Position numbers and translations under genes: made by a program
Source of the DNA: CAZNQW01 sp964575225
GTDB lineage: Bacteria; Chloroflexota; Anaerolineae; JAAYZQ01
Assembly: GCA_964575225.1 (NCBI GenBank)
Contig: CAZNQW010000257.1
Location: forward strand, 1-5,476
Direction of reading: 5' to 3'
Length of the DNA: 5,476 nt
Notes under the pieces: generated by a model
What the model saw: the letters and a program-made list of their open reading frames with translations, nothing else
What the model was told of the DNA's origin: nothing
The model's database searches: none
Shown here: one piece after another, positions 5,302-5,476 of the stretch
Numbering within the stretch: position 1 is the first letter of the stretch
How the letters are laid out: each line of letters starts with the position of its first letter

Positions 5302-5475
5302 TCAGTGCACGCCGAGAATCTCTTCGAGTGCCTGTGGGATTGTGACAGGCGCCTGGCAGGTGAAATCGCGACAGACATAGGCCGCGGCGTGGCCATCAAC
5401 CAGTGGTCGATCCTGCAGGAGTGGAATAGCAGGTTCGTCTGGAGAAGACCTGCCTGAAGCCACGATCTGGAAAGG
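5302..5475 (-). CDS. YyaL/DUF255 thioredoxin-domain protein, C-terminal end (truncated by window edge)
   Basis: The minus strand from the window end to a TGA at 5304-5302 encodes the last 57 residues of a protein whose remainder lies to the right. The sequence PLLQDRPLVDGHAAAYVC followed by RDFTCQAPVT and a terminal leucine-rich helix is the characteristic end of the YyaL / spermatogenesis-associated protein 20 family. That family has an N-terminal DUF255 thioredoxin-like domain and an (alpha/alpha)6 barrel resembling N-acylglucosamine 2-epimerase, typically near 650-700 residues. The two cysteines five residues apart (YVC-x4-C) are typical of the tail. The molecular role of the family is not established. 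The gene converges on the methyltransferase across 136 bases in which I found no convincing T-tailed terminator. Confidence 0.83.
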   Translation of the reverse strand, partial: PFQIVASGRSSPDEPAIPLLQDRPLVDGHAAAYVCRDFTCQAPVTIPQALEEILGVH

Positions 5476-5476
5476 C

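Noticed and set aside
5025..5399. Minus-strand ORF of 124 codons
   Set aside because: It overlaps the methyltransferase 3' end and is in a different frame from the YyaL-type C-terminus, which has a clear family match.

Overview
The window reads as bacterial DNA of moderately high GC: dense genes, Shine-Dalgarno sites, sigma70-type promoters, and GTG starts beside ATG. The lineage cannot be fixed from the sequence. DUF4491, LCM/TIGR00027-type methyltransferases and YyaL/DUF255 proteins co-occur in several phyla of environmental bacteria, so any phylum assignment would be a guess. The first 48 bases are Illumina adapter, not genome. The window therefore starts at the raw end of a short-read contig, and genuine sequence begins near base 49.

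Layout. Bases 49-210 are the C-terminal tail of an unidentified plus-strand gene. It is followed, 42 bases on, by a GMC-type FAD oxidoreductase (253-1605). A second, diverged GMC oxidoreductase of the same length lies at 1870-3222, displaced by exactly 1617 bases. Downstream of the second copy, and convergent with it, are two overlapping minus-strand genes for small DUF4491 membrane proteins (3587-3922 and 3282-3590). After a 376-base divergent promoter region comes a plus-strand SAM-dependent methyltransferase of the LCM/TIGR00027 type (4299-5165). The right edge holds the C-terminal end of a minus-strand YyaL/DUF255 thioredoxin-domain protein (5302-5475).

The main structural story is a tandem duplication. 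A unit of about 1617 bases ran from the tail of the first ORF, through the GMC gene, into the 3' half of a DUF4491 gene. The left copy therefore ends in a truncated DUF4491 remnant (about 1665-1806), fused at 1806/1807 to a copy of the region upstream of the GMC gene. The two GMC coding regions have diverged strongly (roughly two thirds identical at protein level, by eye). Yet the last 12 codons plus the 3' flank, 242 bases in all, are identical base for base (1565-1806 = 3182-3423). This points to recent homogenisation by gene conversion, to replacement of one CDS by a divergent homologue, or to an assembly problem.

Both GMC proteins have the N-terminal FAD fold and a four-cysteine cluster (C-x4-C-x2-C-x3-C-P) that could bind an iron-sulfur cluster. 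Both lack the usual second catalytic His/Asn near the C-terminus (Ser in one, Ala in the other). The substrate is unknown. The DUF4491, methyltransferase and YyaL genes appear to be separate transcription units with no evident functional link to the oxidoreductases. I see no defence system, CRISPR array, RNA gene or insertion sequence.
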